Assembly: GCA_002704755.1 (NCBI GenBank)
Contig: PAHC01000013.1
Span: 3,090-9,032 of the forward strand
Length of the DNA: 5,943 nt
From: Rhodobiaceae bacterium
GTDB taxonomy: Bacteria; Pseudomonadota; Alphaproteobacteria; Rhizobiales; TMED25
Direction: 5' to 3'
The translations under genes were made by a program, and so were the position numbers. The notes beneath the pieces are model-generated. The model did no database searches. It was not told the DNA's origin and worked only from the letters and a program-made list of their open reading frames with translations. Shown in pieces: positions 1-5,943 of the stretch (position 1 is the first letter of the stretch; the number at the start of each line of letters is the position of its first letter).

Positions 1-48
1 ATCAATTCTCAAAAAGTTATTAAAGTTTTATTCGGTGACTCAAAGTAA
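1..48 (+). CDS. C-terminal end of an upstream gene, probably the ABC transporter ATPase (partial)
   Basis: Frame 1 is open from the window edge to a TAA at 46-48 and encodes 15 residues, INSQKVIKVLFGDSK. I infer the tail of the ATP-binding subunit of the importer whose permease follows, because glycine betaine/TMAO importers are usually encoded binding protein, ATPase, permease in adjacent genes, and a short hydrophilic tail of this kind fits. The stop lies 14 nt inside the following permease gene, an overlap typical of translationally coupled transporter subunits. There is too little sequence for any domain or motif. The permease frame is also open back to base 2, so this tail could be a chance open stretch. 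Confidence 0.5.
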   Translation: MNSQKVIKVLFGDSK

Positions 49-2095
49 CTTCATTACTACTAGTAAACGTAATCAGTTTATTTTTTTAATAATAATTTTT
101 TTTATTCTCTATTTTTTCATTCCCCAAAATGAAAATAATTTTTTTTGGAGATTGCCCGCACTCTTTGCTGGTTTCCCACAAGCCATTAACGACGTTATCT
201 ATAAAGCTTTATATGACTGGTTTCCTCTTAAGACCTGGGATCCTGTTTTTGAAATGTATGAGGAAAAAGCAGCATTTAGAGAATTTACAAAAGCTGTTTC
301 CAACTTACTAACCATCCAAGTAAATTTTGTAAGAGAGGTTCTTTTAGGTGGAACCAAAACATTAAAGTTAATCTTTAGTGACAGCTGGGTTTCTAAAAAT
401 AACATAAGTTTTCCTGCTTTTCCATGGCCTGCCTTTGTTGCTGGAACGGCAATCCTTGGTTACAAACTTGGTGGTTTTAGACTGGCCCTACTTGGAGGTA
501 TAGGAACATTTTATATTGCTGTTTTTGGCCAATGGGTGCCATCAATTGAAACACTTTCTTTTGTAGCAATTACCACACCTATTTGTTTTACCATTGGTCT
601 CTCTCTTGGTATTTGGGGTTATCTGAATAAAAAAGTTGAGACTGCGTTACAACCAATGCTTAATATAATGCAAACACTTCCCCAATTTGCCTACCTTGTC
701 CCCATCATCGCTCTGTTTGGACTTGGTGATCATGCAGGTTCAATAGCCACAATTGTGATAGCAACACCCCCCATGATTAGAAATACTATTTTAGGTCTTA
801 AAAAGGTAGCACCAGAGGTAGTTGAAGCCGGAATCATGAGTGGTTGTACTAAACGCCAATTATTATTTAAAGTTTTAATCCCAACAGCTAGAAGAGATAT
901 TCTTAATGGTATCAATACAGTCATTATGCAATGTCTTGCAATGGTTGTGATTGCTTCATTTGTGGGCGCAAAAGGATTGGGACTAAATTTAAAGATAGCG
1001 TTGAACAGTTTGAAAATTGGTAAAGCGGCGGAGGCAGGACTAAGTATTGTTATCATTGCCGTTGTATTGGATCGTTTCACTCGCGCTTGGGCAAATTTAC
1101 AAAGAGATTATTTTGCTGATTTAAATTTTTATCAAAAATATAAATATTGGATTTGGTTTCTTGTTTCTACGATTGTATTTTCTATCGTTGCTTATTTAGG
1201 AACCTTTATTTTTGATAAAATTAATTATCTTTATATTATTCCTATTGAGAAGGGTTTAACCATTGGTCCTCAAATCGACGCTGCAGTTGATTGGGTTTGG
1301 GAGACATTCTTTTTTACCCTTAATGCATTCAATAAATTTTTAATTATAAATATTTTGGTCCCTATGAAAATGGCTTATCTTGGGATGCCGGTTATAGCAA
1401 CATTCACTCTTGCTATGGGAGTAGCGTATATAGTTGGAGGGGTAAGAATTTCGGCTATTGTAGGTGGAATGCTTCTATTTATTGCATTTTCAGAATATTG
1501 GGACAAAGCTTTAATTACAATGTACATGGCAACTTTTGCTGTAATCATGGCCTCTATCAATGGTCTTTTGATCGGATCTTTTTTTGGGCGAACTGAAAAA
1601 GGGGCAGACATTGTATTAACTGTTTGTGATTTTTTTGAAACCTTCCCTTCTTTTGTCTATCTTATACCTGTTATTTTCTTGTTTAACATTACCGATACAT
1701 CGGTTTTAATTGCTGCAATTATTTACGCAACCGTTCCCGCCACTAGATACACTGTATGGGGACTGAAAAGTGTCCCGGTCTCTCTACATGAGGCAGGAAC
1801 AATGTCAGGTGTAAATAAATTTCAAAGATGGGCGAACATAGAAATTCCGATTGCACTTCCTCATATGATGTTGGGTGTTAATCAAACTTTAATTTTTGGC
1901 TTACAGTTAGTAATCTTAGGCGCCTTGATTGGCACTGAGGACTTAGGTCAAATCATCTTCTCTGCTTTATCTAGATCAGATGGAGCTGGTCTTGCTTTAA
2001 CCTTAGGTATCTTCGTTTCTTTTATTGCAATTTCAGTAGATGTAATAATTCGAAAATGGGCAGAAGATAGAAAAAAAGCTCTGGGTATAGATTAA
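35..2095 (+). CDS. tmoW: Fused two-domain ABC permease, glycine betaine/TMAO type (probable TmoW)
   Basis: This is the inner-membrane channel subunit of a ProW/OpuAB-class ABC importer for methylated-amine solutes. The 686-residue protein carries two binding-protein-dependent permease domains in one chain. Each has the cytoplasmic EAA loop that docks the ATPase: EAGIMSGCTKRQLLFKVLIP from residue 264 and EAGTMSGVNKFQRWANIEIP from residue 586. A hydrophobic helix lies near residues 15-30, a soluble stretch follows, and a Trp-rich loop separates the domains around residues 405-430. Single-domain ProW proteins are about half this length; TMAO permeases (TmoW) of marine bacteria are, as I recall, double like this one. 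The TMAO assignment rests mainly on the demethylase gene encoded 333 nt downstream; glycine betaine, choline or DMSP are alternatives. The GTG start at 35 gives a sensible N-terminus inside the preceding stop overlap, but no clear Shine-Dalgarno precedes it and the frame is open further upstream, so the start is uncertain. Confidence 0.85.
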   Translation: MTQSNFITTSKRNQFIFLIIIFFILYFFIPQNENNFFWRLPALFAGFPQAINDVIYKALYDWFPLKTWDPVFEMYEEKAAFREFTKAVSNLLTIQVNFVREVLLGGTKTLKLIFSDSWVSKNNISFPAFPWPAFVAGTAILGYKLGGFRLALLGGIGTFYIAVFGQWVPSIETLSFVAITTPICFTIGLSLGIWGYLNKKVETALQPMLNIMQTLPQFAYLVPIIALFGLGDHAGSIATIVIATPPMIRNTILGLKKVAPEVVEAGIMSGCTKRQLLFKVLIPTARRDILNGINTVIMQCLAMVVIASFVGAKGLGLNLKIALNSLKIGKAAEAGLSIVIIAVVLDRFTRAWANLQRDYFADLNFYQKYKYWIWFLVSTIVFSIVAYLGTFIFDKINYLYIIPIEKGLTIGPQIDAAVDWVWETFFFTLNAFNKFLIINILVPMKMAYLGMPVIATFTLAMGVAYIVGGVRISAIVGGMLLFIAFSEYWDKALITMYMATFAVIMASINGLLIGSFFGRTEKGADIVLTVCDFFETFPSFVYLIPVIFLFNITDTSVLIAAIIYATVPATRYTVWGLKSVPVSLHEAGTMSGVNKFQRWANIEIPIALPHMMLGVNQTLIFGLQLVILGALIGTEDLGQIIFSALSRSDGAGLALTLGIFVSFIAISVDVIIRKWAEDRKKALGID

Positions 2096-2428
2096 TTGTC
2101 AAAATATTTTTTACTTTTTTTGACTATTATTTTAGAGGTTATCGGGACTATGGCCTTAAAGCTTTCTGATGGTTACACAAAACTTATTCCAACCGCTGTG
2201 ATGGCTATTTCTTATACTGCTTGCTTTTATTTTTTATCAAAATGTCTTAATCAATTTAATTCAGTAGGATACGTTTATGCAATTTGGGCAGGTTTTGGAA
2301 TTTTTTTAATTACCTTATTAGGAATATTATTTTTTAAGAATGAAATAGATATAGCTGGGATTGTAGGTTTATCTTTAATAGTAATCGGGGCAATAGTTTT
2401 AAATCTTTTTTCAAAAATTTCTCACTAG
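2096..2428 (+). CDS. Small multidrug resistance (SMR) family exporter, EmrE-like
   Basis: This is a 110-residue, four-helix inner-membrane protein of the SMR family, which works as a dimer exchanging protons for cationic substrates. Signature residues line up with E. coli EmrE, also 110 residues: the essential Glu14 in LEVIGT, Lys22, Pro32, Tyr40, and the helix-3 motif YAIWAGFGI with Tyr61 and Trp64 (one position later than in EmrE). The EVIGT block is of the quaternary-ammonium (Qac) type rather than the guanidinium (Gdx) type. The start is TTG, directly after the TAA of the permease gene. It is supported because it places the membrane Glu at exactly residue 14; the next in-frame ATG would delete most of helix 1, including that Glu. 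The gene lies without gaps between the permease and the demethylase, so co-expression is likely. I infer a role in exporting an amine or a quaternary compound linked to the pathway; a general drug or compatible-solute exporter is the alternative. Confidence 0.9.
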   Translation: MSKYFLLFLTIILEVIGTMALKLSDGYTKLIPTAVMAISYTACFYFLSKCLNQFNSVGYVYAIWAGFGIFLITLLGILFFKNEIDIAGIVGLSLIVIGAIVLNLFSKISH

Positions 2429-4780
2429 ATGATAATACCAAGACTAACAAAACCCTACGAACCAGGATTGCCCGTTTTAGGTGATGATTTAGAAAACTAT
2501 CTAGTCTCTCCAGGGGGATCAATTACTTTAAAAATGGAACCCAATGATGAAGTGAAGATTATTAATTTGGAGGGTTTACAGCAAGCAGAAATTATTACTT
2601 TTAACACCAAAGGAAAGTGCGATCTTTCTCCCATTGGTTATAAAAAAGAGCATAGCGGAGATCTGACAAAAAAAATTCTAACTAGCCTTGATGAATCAGC
2701 TGTTATAGCATCCAATAAATTAAGACTTTTAGGGCATGAAGTTAATGAGATTGATCAATCTATCTTAGCTTTTTCAAAAAATGCTGAGGCAAATTCAATT
2801 GAGGAGTTTAACTTTCAAGATGGAGCGATTTGTATTATCTCAGCTCCTGGAAATTTTGAAATTACGCATGATGATATTCCTGCATCAGAGCTTAGGGTTA
2901 TAGTAAAAAGAGCTAGAAAACGAGCCGAAGGAGAATTTTTACTTCCTGACCCATTAATGGATCCGGTTGAAGAAATTTTTGTAAATAGATATACCGCTTC
3001 ATCCTACGAGGTGAAAGAAGGCGATTTTATTCAAATTATTGACATCTATGGCCGTCAATGTTCAGACTTCATGGCTTTTGATGCTGATAAACTCCAACAG
3101 GGAAAAGAGCTATCTATTGATACAACTAACAGTAGATATTTAATGGGCAGCGCATATCCTTTACCTGGATTACATTCAAAATATTATGATGAAAATCAAA
3201 TTCCAATGGTCGAAGTTTATAGAGATACTGTTGGTCGTCATGATACTTTTGGCACTGCATGTACATCTAAGTTTTATGATGATTTAGGATATTTTGGCCA
3301 TCCCAATTGTTCAGATAATTTTAATAAAGTTCTTGATAAATTCACTTTAAGAAAAAGACTTGGTTGGGGAGCGATTAATTTATTTTATAATACGGCGATT
3401 GATGCTAATAACGCGCTAATTTTTGACGAACCTTGGTCGAGGCCCGGTGATTATGTCATGTTTAAAGCATTGAAAGATTTAGTTTGTGTTTCCTCCGCAT
3501 GCCCGGATGATGTGGATGCTGCTAATGGTTGGAATCCCACAGATATTTTTGTAAGAATATATAGGCCTAATAAGCCTTTTAGTAAAGGAGTAGCATATAG
3601 AATGAAAGCAGATGCAGAACCAAAATTAACCAGAGAGACGGGCTTCCATCCAAGAGTCGCTTCTCTCACTGAGAACATTGTCGAATATAAAGGTTTTTGG
3701 CTAGCCTCAAATTATAACAACTATGGAGCTCTCCAAGAATATGAGGCATGTCGCGAAAGGGCAATTATTATGGATCTTTCTGCTCTTCGAAAATTTGAAG
3801 TTCGAGGACCAGATGCGGAAGAACTACTACAAAGAACATGTACAAGAAATATTAGAAAACTTTCAGTCGGTCAGGTGGTTTACACTGCTATGTGCTATGA
3901 ACATGGTGGAATGTTAGATGATGGTACCGTATTTAAAATGACCCACGATAACTTTAGATGGATTTGTGGAGATGAATATTGTGGAGAATGGTTAAGAAAT
4001 AAAGCGAAAGAAATGAACTTAAAAGTTTGGATTAAATCATCTACAGATAATTTACACAATGTGGCAGTCCAAGGTCCAAGAAGTAGAGAAATTCTTAATA
4101 AAATTATTTGGACTCCTCCCCATCAAACACCTCTTAAAGATCTTGAATGGTTTAGATTTACAGTCGCAAGACTTAATACCTTAGATGGTATTCCGCTAAT
4201 GGTTTCTAGAACTGGTTATACAGGTGAATTAGGCTATGAAATATTCTGTCATCCTAGTAAAGCAACAGAAGTCTGGGATGCGGTTATGGAAGCTGGAAAA
4301 GAATTTAATATAGCGCCCATGGTCCTTGATGCCCTAGATTTAGTAAGAATTGAGGCTGGATTAATTTTTGCTAATTATGAATTCGATGATCAAACAGATC
4401 CTTTTGAAGCTGGTATTGGTTTCACGGTACCTCTTAAATCAAAAGAAGATGACTTTATAGGGAAAACTAATTTAATTGAAAGAAAGGCCAATCCACAAAA
4501 AAAACTTGTCGGGTTAGAGATTGAAGGAAATGAAATCTGTGGTCATGGTGATTGTGTGCATCCTGGAAATAACGGAAGAGAACAGATTGGAATTATTACT
4601 AGTGGTATGAAATCTCCAGTTTTAAATAAGAATATTGCATTATGTCGTATGAATGTAAATTATAGTGAAATTGATACTGAGGTTGAAATAGGTAAGTTAG
4701 ACGGACATCAAAAAAGAATAAAAGCGAAAGTTATAGCATTCCCATTTTATGATCCAACTAAATCAAGAGTTAGAGCTTAG
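2429..4780 (+). CDS. tdm: Trimethylamine N-oxide demethylase, DUF1989-GcvT fusion (probable Tdm)
   Basis: This 783-residue cytoplasmic enzyme has the two-part layout of TMAO demethylase, which converts TMAO to dimethylamine plus formaldehyde and passes formaldehyde to tetrahydrofolate. Residues about 181-375 form the DUF1989 metal domain, with Asp213 in GRQCSDF, His271-Asp272, Cys278, His291, Cys294, Cys353 and Cys358. Cys278, Cys294 and Cys358 have the spacing I recall for the zinc-ligand cysteines of the Methylocella silvestris enzyme. Residues about 405-783 are a GcvT-like folate domain: MDLSALRKFEV from 448, the acidic pair Asp497-Asp498 in GGMLDDGTV (region of the conserved GcvT aspartate), SRTGYTGELGYE from 593 and DALDLVRIEAG from 634. 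Residues 1-180 include a stretch resembling a degenerate DUF1989 core (36-60). The ATG directly abuts the preceding TAG. No Shine-Dalgarno is visible, which suggests translational coupling. Both domains look intact, with no frameshift. A DUF1989-GcvT enzyme acting on another methylated amine is the main alternative. Confidence 0.85.
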   Translation: MIIPRLTKPYEPGLPVLGDDLENYLVSPGGSITLKMEPNDEVKIINLEGLQQAEIITFNTKGKCDLSPIGYKKEHSGDLTKKILTSLDESAVIASNKLRLLGHEVNEIDQSILAFSKNAEANSIEEFNFQDGAICIISAPGNFEITHDDIPASELRVIVKRARKRAEGEFLLPDPLMDPVEEIFVNRYTASSYEVKEGDFIQIIDIYGRQCSDFMAFDADKLQQGKELSIDTTNSRYLMGSAYPLPGLHSKYYDENQIPMVEVYRDTVGRHDTFGTACTSKFYDDLGYFGHPNCSDNFNKVLDKFTLRKRLGWGAINLFYNTAIDANNALIFDEPWSRPGDYVMFKALKDLVCVSSACPDDVDAANGWNPTDIFVRIYRPNKPFSKGVAYRMKADAEPKLTRETGFHPRVASLTENIVEYKGFWLASNYNNYGALQEYEACRERAIIMDLSALRKFEVRGPDAEELLQRTCTRNIRKLSVGQVVYTAMCYEHGGMLDDGTVFKMTHDNFRWICGDEYCGEWLRNKAKEMNLKVWIKSSTDNLHNVAVQGPRSREILNKIIWTPPHQTPLKDLEWFRFTVARLNTLDGIPLMVSRTGYTGELGYEIFCHPSKATEVWDAVMEAGKEFNIAPMVLDALDLVRIEAGLIFANYEFDDQTDPFEAGIGFTVPLKSKEDDFIGKTNLIERKANPQKKLVGLEIEGNEICGHGDCVHPGNNGREQIGIITSGMKSPVLNKNIALCRMNVNYSEIDTEVEIGKLDGHQKRIKAKVIAFPFYDPTKSRVRA

Positions 4781-5700
4781 CTAGATTTTTCTTTTTCTGC
4801 TAAAATCCATTCAATAAAGTTCTTCACTTCATTTTTTACATAGGAATTTTTAGTTACAACAATATCGTAACCAAGATCTGTTTCGATTGAAAGATTGAAT
4901 GGGTCAATAAGCAACCCCTTATTAATAATTTCTTTTAGTACAGGAGTACTTCCTAAAATAAATCCTTGCCCAGCAATGGCACATTGGAGGGCTAAATTGT
5001 AATCAGTAAATTTTGGTCCGTACTTGAGATTTAATTGGTAATTTTGTTTTGCATATTTGATCCAATTTTCCCATTCCATCCACCTTCTTGTATTATTAGA
5101 CCAGTTAAATTGAGATGTATCCCATCGAAGTAGAGGAAATTTTTCAATTTGTTCAAAATTATTAATATTTTTTTTTAACAGTGATGGACTACAATATGGA
5201 GCTAAATATTCTTTATATAATTTTTTTACAATCAAATTAGAGTTGTGATCAATGACCCCAAATCTAATGGCAATATCAACTGATCCATCAGTGAGACTTA
5301 CTATTTTTGGAGAGGAGTCTATTAAGACTTCTATGTTGGGATATTGATCTTTAAATTTATTTAGTTTTGGAACTAGCCATGCTGATGCAAATGATGGTTC
5401 ACATGTTATCACAAGTCTATGGTTTTTTTCATAAGACCTCATTTTGCTAACTGTTCGCTCTATTTGTTTAAAGGATAAACTTAATTCCTCTAAGCCAATT
5501 TCACCGATTGGGGTAATAGTTAAATTTTGACCACGACCTAAAAATAATTTATCACCAATAGCCTGCTCTAATTTTTCGACTAACTGTTTTACTGCAGCTG
5601 TTGTGACGCCTAATTCTTCTGCGGCTTTTCTGTAGCTTTTTTTTCTAGCGGTTGCTTCAAATGCACGAAGAGAATTAAGAGAAGGGAGCCAATTAGGCAT
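4777..5700 (-). CDS. LysR-family transcriptional regulator, GcvA-like
   Basis: This is a 307-residue DNA-binding regulator of normal length for the LysR family. The N-terminus LPSLNSLRAFEATARKKSY is the typical GcvA-subgroup opening, and the winged helix-turn-helix spans about residues 20-62 (KAAEELGVTTAAVKQLVEKL, then LFLGRGQNLTITPIGE). The effector-binding domain runs from about residue 93 to 300 and contains GcvA-type motifs such as WMEWENWI and DYNLALQCAIAGQGFILG. The stop overlaps the demethylase stop by 4 nt in a convergent arrangement. The ATG at 5700 is divergent from the gene at 5840 across a 139-nt gap, the classic layout in which a LysR protein controls itself and its divergent neighbour. 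No Shine-Dalgarno is visible; the bases just upstream of the start form a perfect inverted repeat. The effector is unknown; a methylated amine or a C1/glycine metabolite is a guess from context. Confidence 0.92.
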   Translation of the reverse strand: MPNWLPSLNSLRAFEATARKKSYRKAAEELGVTTAAVKQLVEKLEQAIGDKLFLGRGQNLTITPIGEIGLEELSLSFKQIERTVSKMRSYEKNHRLVITCEPSFASAWLVPKLNKFKDQYPNIEVLIDSSPKIVSLTDGSVDIAIRFGVIDHNSNLIVKKLYKEYLAPYCSPSLLKKNINNFEQIEKFPLLRWDTSQFNWSNNTRRWMEWENWIKYAKQNYQLNLKYGPKFTDYNLALQCAIAGQGFILGSTPVLKEIINKGLLIDPFNLSIETDLGYDIVVTKNSYVKNEVKNFIEWILAEKEKSS

Positions 5701-5701
5701 T

Positions 5702-5718
5702 TTTTAGAATTTCTAAAA
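5702..5718. promoter_or_regulatory. Perfect inverted repeat containing a LysR-type T-N11-A box
   Basis: TTTTAGAA-T-TTCTAAAA is a perfect 8+1+8 palindrome, and its inner part (5704-5716, TTAGAATTTCTAA) fits the T-N11-A LysR box. It ends one base before the regulator's start codon, where the ribosome binding site would normally be. Binding of the regulator here would suit negative autoregulation; this is inferred, not shown. In such AT-rich DNA short palindromes also arise by chance. Confidence 0.45.
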
Positions 5719-5723
5719 TAAAT

Positions 5724-5795
5724 TTAGATCTTATGGTTTTATATCTTTTGCTATTCAATGTATTTTCAACTTTATTATATATATTATAGATCTAA
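5724..5795. repeat. Pair of inverted TTAGATCT elements in the divergent promoter region
   Basis: TTAGATCT at 5724-5731 recurs inverted as AGATCTAA at 5788-5795, about 64 bp centre to centre, roughly six helical turns. Each contains the self-complementary core AGATCT, and the second copy lies in an 8-bp palindrome TAGATCTA (5787-5794). The pair flanks the most AT-rich part of the gap, where promoters of both divergent genes should be. It could be a paired operator; chance is also possible. Confidence 0.3.
5739..5795. promoter_or_regulatory. Probable divergent promoter zone (AT-rich)
   Basis: The gap between the regulator and the gene at 5840 must hold promoters for both. This part is nearly all A/T and has -10-like hexamers on the + strand (TATTAT at 5773-5778 and 5782-5787). 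The weak -35 candidate TTGCTA at 5748-5753 stands 19 bp before the first of these. No convincing -35/-10 pair stands out, so the start sites are not assigned. Confidence 0.3.
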
Positions 5796-5807
5796 TTTTT
5801 AGTTTTT

Positions 5808-5818
5808 CTAATAATTAG
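5808..5818. promoter_or_regulatory. Short palindrome upstream of the gene at 5840
   Basis: CTAATAATTAG is a perfect 5+1+5 palindrome placed 21 nt before the ATG at 5840 and just ahead of its ribosome binding site. It could be an operator half-site or part of a 5' leader. Its short length and AT-rich setting make chance a serious explanation. Confidence 0.2.
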
Positions 5819-5823
5819 TCTTG

Positions 5824-5831
5824 AAAGGAAG
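5824..5831 (+). promoter_or_regulatory. Ribosome binding site for the gene at 5840
   Basis: AAAGGAAG lies 8 nt upstream of the ATG at 5840 and is a good Shine-Dalgarno match. It fixes that start codon. It also stands out because the other starts in this window (35, 2096, 2429 and 5700) have no comparable site. Confidence 0.7.
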
Positions 5832-5839
5832 ATTTATTA

Positions 5840-5943
5840 ATGAGTAATTCAATACATTCTGATCGCACTTCTTTATTGATTGGCAGTAAAAGATTTGAAA
5901 AAGGTCCTTTTTTTGATTTTTATCATAACGAAAAATTTGTTTA
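5840..5943 (+). CDS. N-terminal fragment of a gene running off the window; possibly GcvT-superfamily
   Basis: There are 34 complete codons from an ATG with a good ribosome binding site, open to the window edge. The peptide begins MSNSIHSDRTSLLIGS and continues with KRFEKGPFFDFYHNEKF. The S-LL-G-(K/R)-(R/I)-x-K-(S/G)-P-(F/Y)-F-D pattern recalls the N-termini of GcvT-like aminomethyltransferases and related dimethylglycine/sarcosine or DMSP demethylating enzymes, which would suit a gene next to a TMAO demethylase and a GcvA-like regulator. This is a weak resemblance by eye; no catalytic residue is visible. Divergent to the LysR gene, it is the most likely regulated target. There is no signal peptide or membrane helix in the visible part. 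Confidence 0.6.
   Translation, partial: MSNSIHSDRTSLLIGSKRFEKGPFFDFYHNEKFV

Noticed and set aside
1..60. Possible frameshift joining the frame-1 tail and the permease
   Set aside because: The frame-1 reading ends in a normal stop 14 nt after the permease GTG. This is an ordinary coupled overlap, and both peptides look like natural ends.
79..150. Runs of T and A near the permease N-terminus as a possible slippage site or sequencing error
   Set aside because: The frame stays open and encodes a plausible first membrane helix, whose Phe/Ile codons explain the T-runs.
730..1080. 116-codon open frame on the - strand inside the permease gene
   Set aside because: It is the reverse shadow of the conserved first permease domain, including its EAA loop. 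It has no ribosome binding site and no recognisable family, so it is not a gene.
1375..1611. 78-codon - strand frame within the second permease domain
   Set aside because: It lies wholly within an intact conserved gene on the other strand and has no independent support.
3451..3678. 75-codon - strand frame within the demethylase gene
   Set aside because: It is antisense to the DUF1989/GcvT junction, with composition typical of a shadow frame and no initiation signal.
4777..4803. Possible terminator hairpin TTAGC...GCTAA with a T-rich loop at the convergent stops
   Set aside because: The stem is only 5 bp, the loop is 17 nt, and no T-run follows the second arm in a useful position. It is too weak to call.
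5701..5839. Riboswitch (for example glycine type) upstream of the gene at 5840
   Set aside because: The gap is 139 nt, very AT-rich, and lacks the G-rich conserved cores and paired stems such a riboswitch needs.

Overview
The window is AT-rich and tightly packed, with abutting or overlapping genes and one real intergenic gap. Together with the gene content, this suggests a streamlined marine alphaproteobacterium of the SAR11/Pelagibacterales type. That placement is inferred from composition and gene types, not from a marker gene.

Positions 1-4780 (+ strand) read as one operon for taking up and breaking down trimethylamine N-oxide (TMAO) or a close methylated amine. In order it holds: the last codons of a probable ABC-transporter ATPase; a 686-residue permease with two fused inner-membrane domains (glycine betaine/TMAO class, probable TmoW); a 110-residue small multidrug resistance (SMR, EmrE-like) exporter; and a 783-residue DUF1989-GcvT fusion with the architecture of TMAO demethylase (Tdm). 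The junctions have no spare bases: a 14-nt overlap, then two stop/start abutments, with start codons GTG, TTG and ATG. In the expected pathway TMAO is imported, the DUF1989 half splits it into dimethylamine and formaldehyde, and the GcvT half traps formaldehyde on tetrahydrofolate. The SMR protein is the unexpected member, lying between importer and demethylase.

Positions 4777-5700 (- strand) encode a GcvA-type LysR regulator that meets the demethylase gene tail to tail with a 4-nt overlap. Positions 5701-5839 form a 139-nt, very AT-rich divergent control region with several short palindromes. One is a perfect 8+1+8 inverted repeat containing a T-N11-A LysR-type box, one base from the regulator's start codon. 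From 5840 a new + strand gene with a good ribosome binding site starts and runs off the window after 34 codons. Its N-terminus weakly resembles GcvT-superfamily aminomethyltransferases. The regulator is therefore placed to control itself and this divergent gene, and possibly the TMAO operon.

I saw no RNA gene, insertion sequence, CRISPR array or attachment site. The system is recognisable rather than wholly new. The points most worth a second look are the SMR insertion, a degenerate repeat of the DUF1989 core in the demethylase N-terminus, and the palindromic operator region.
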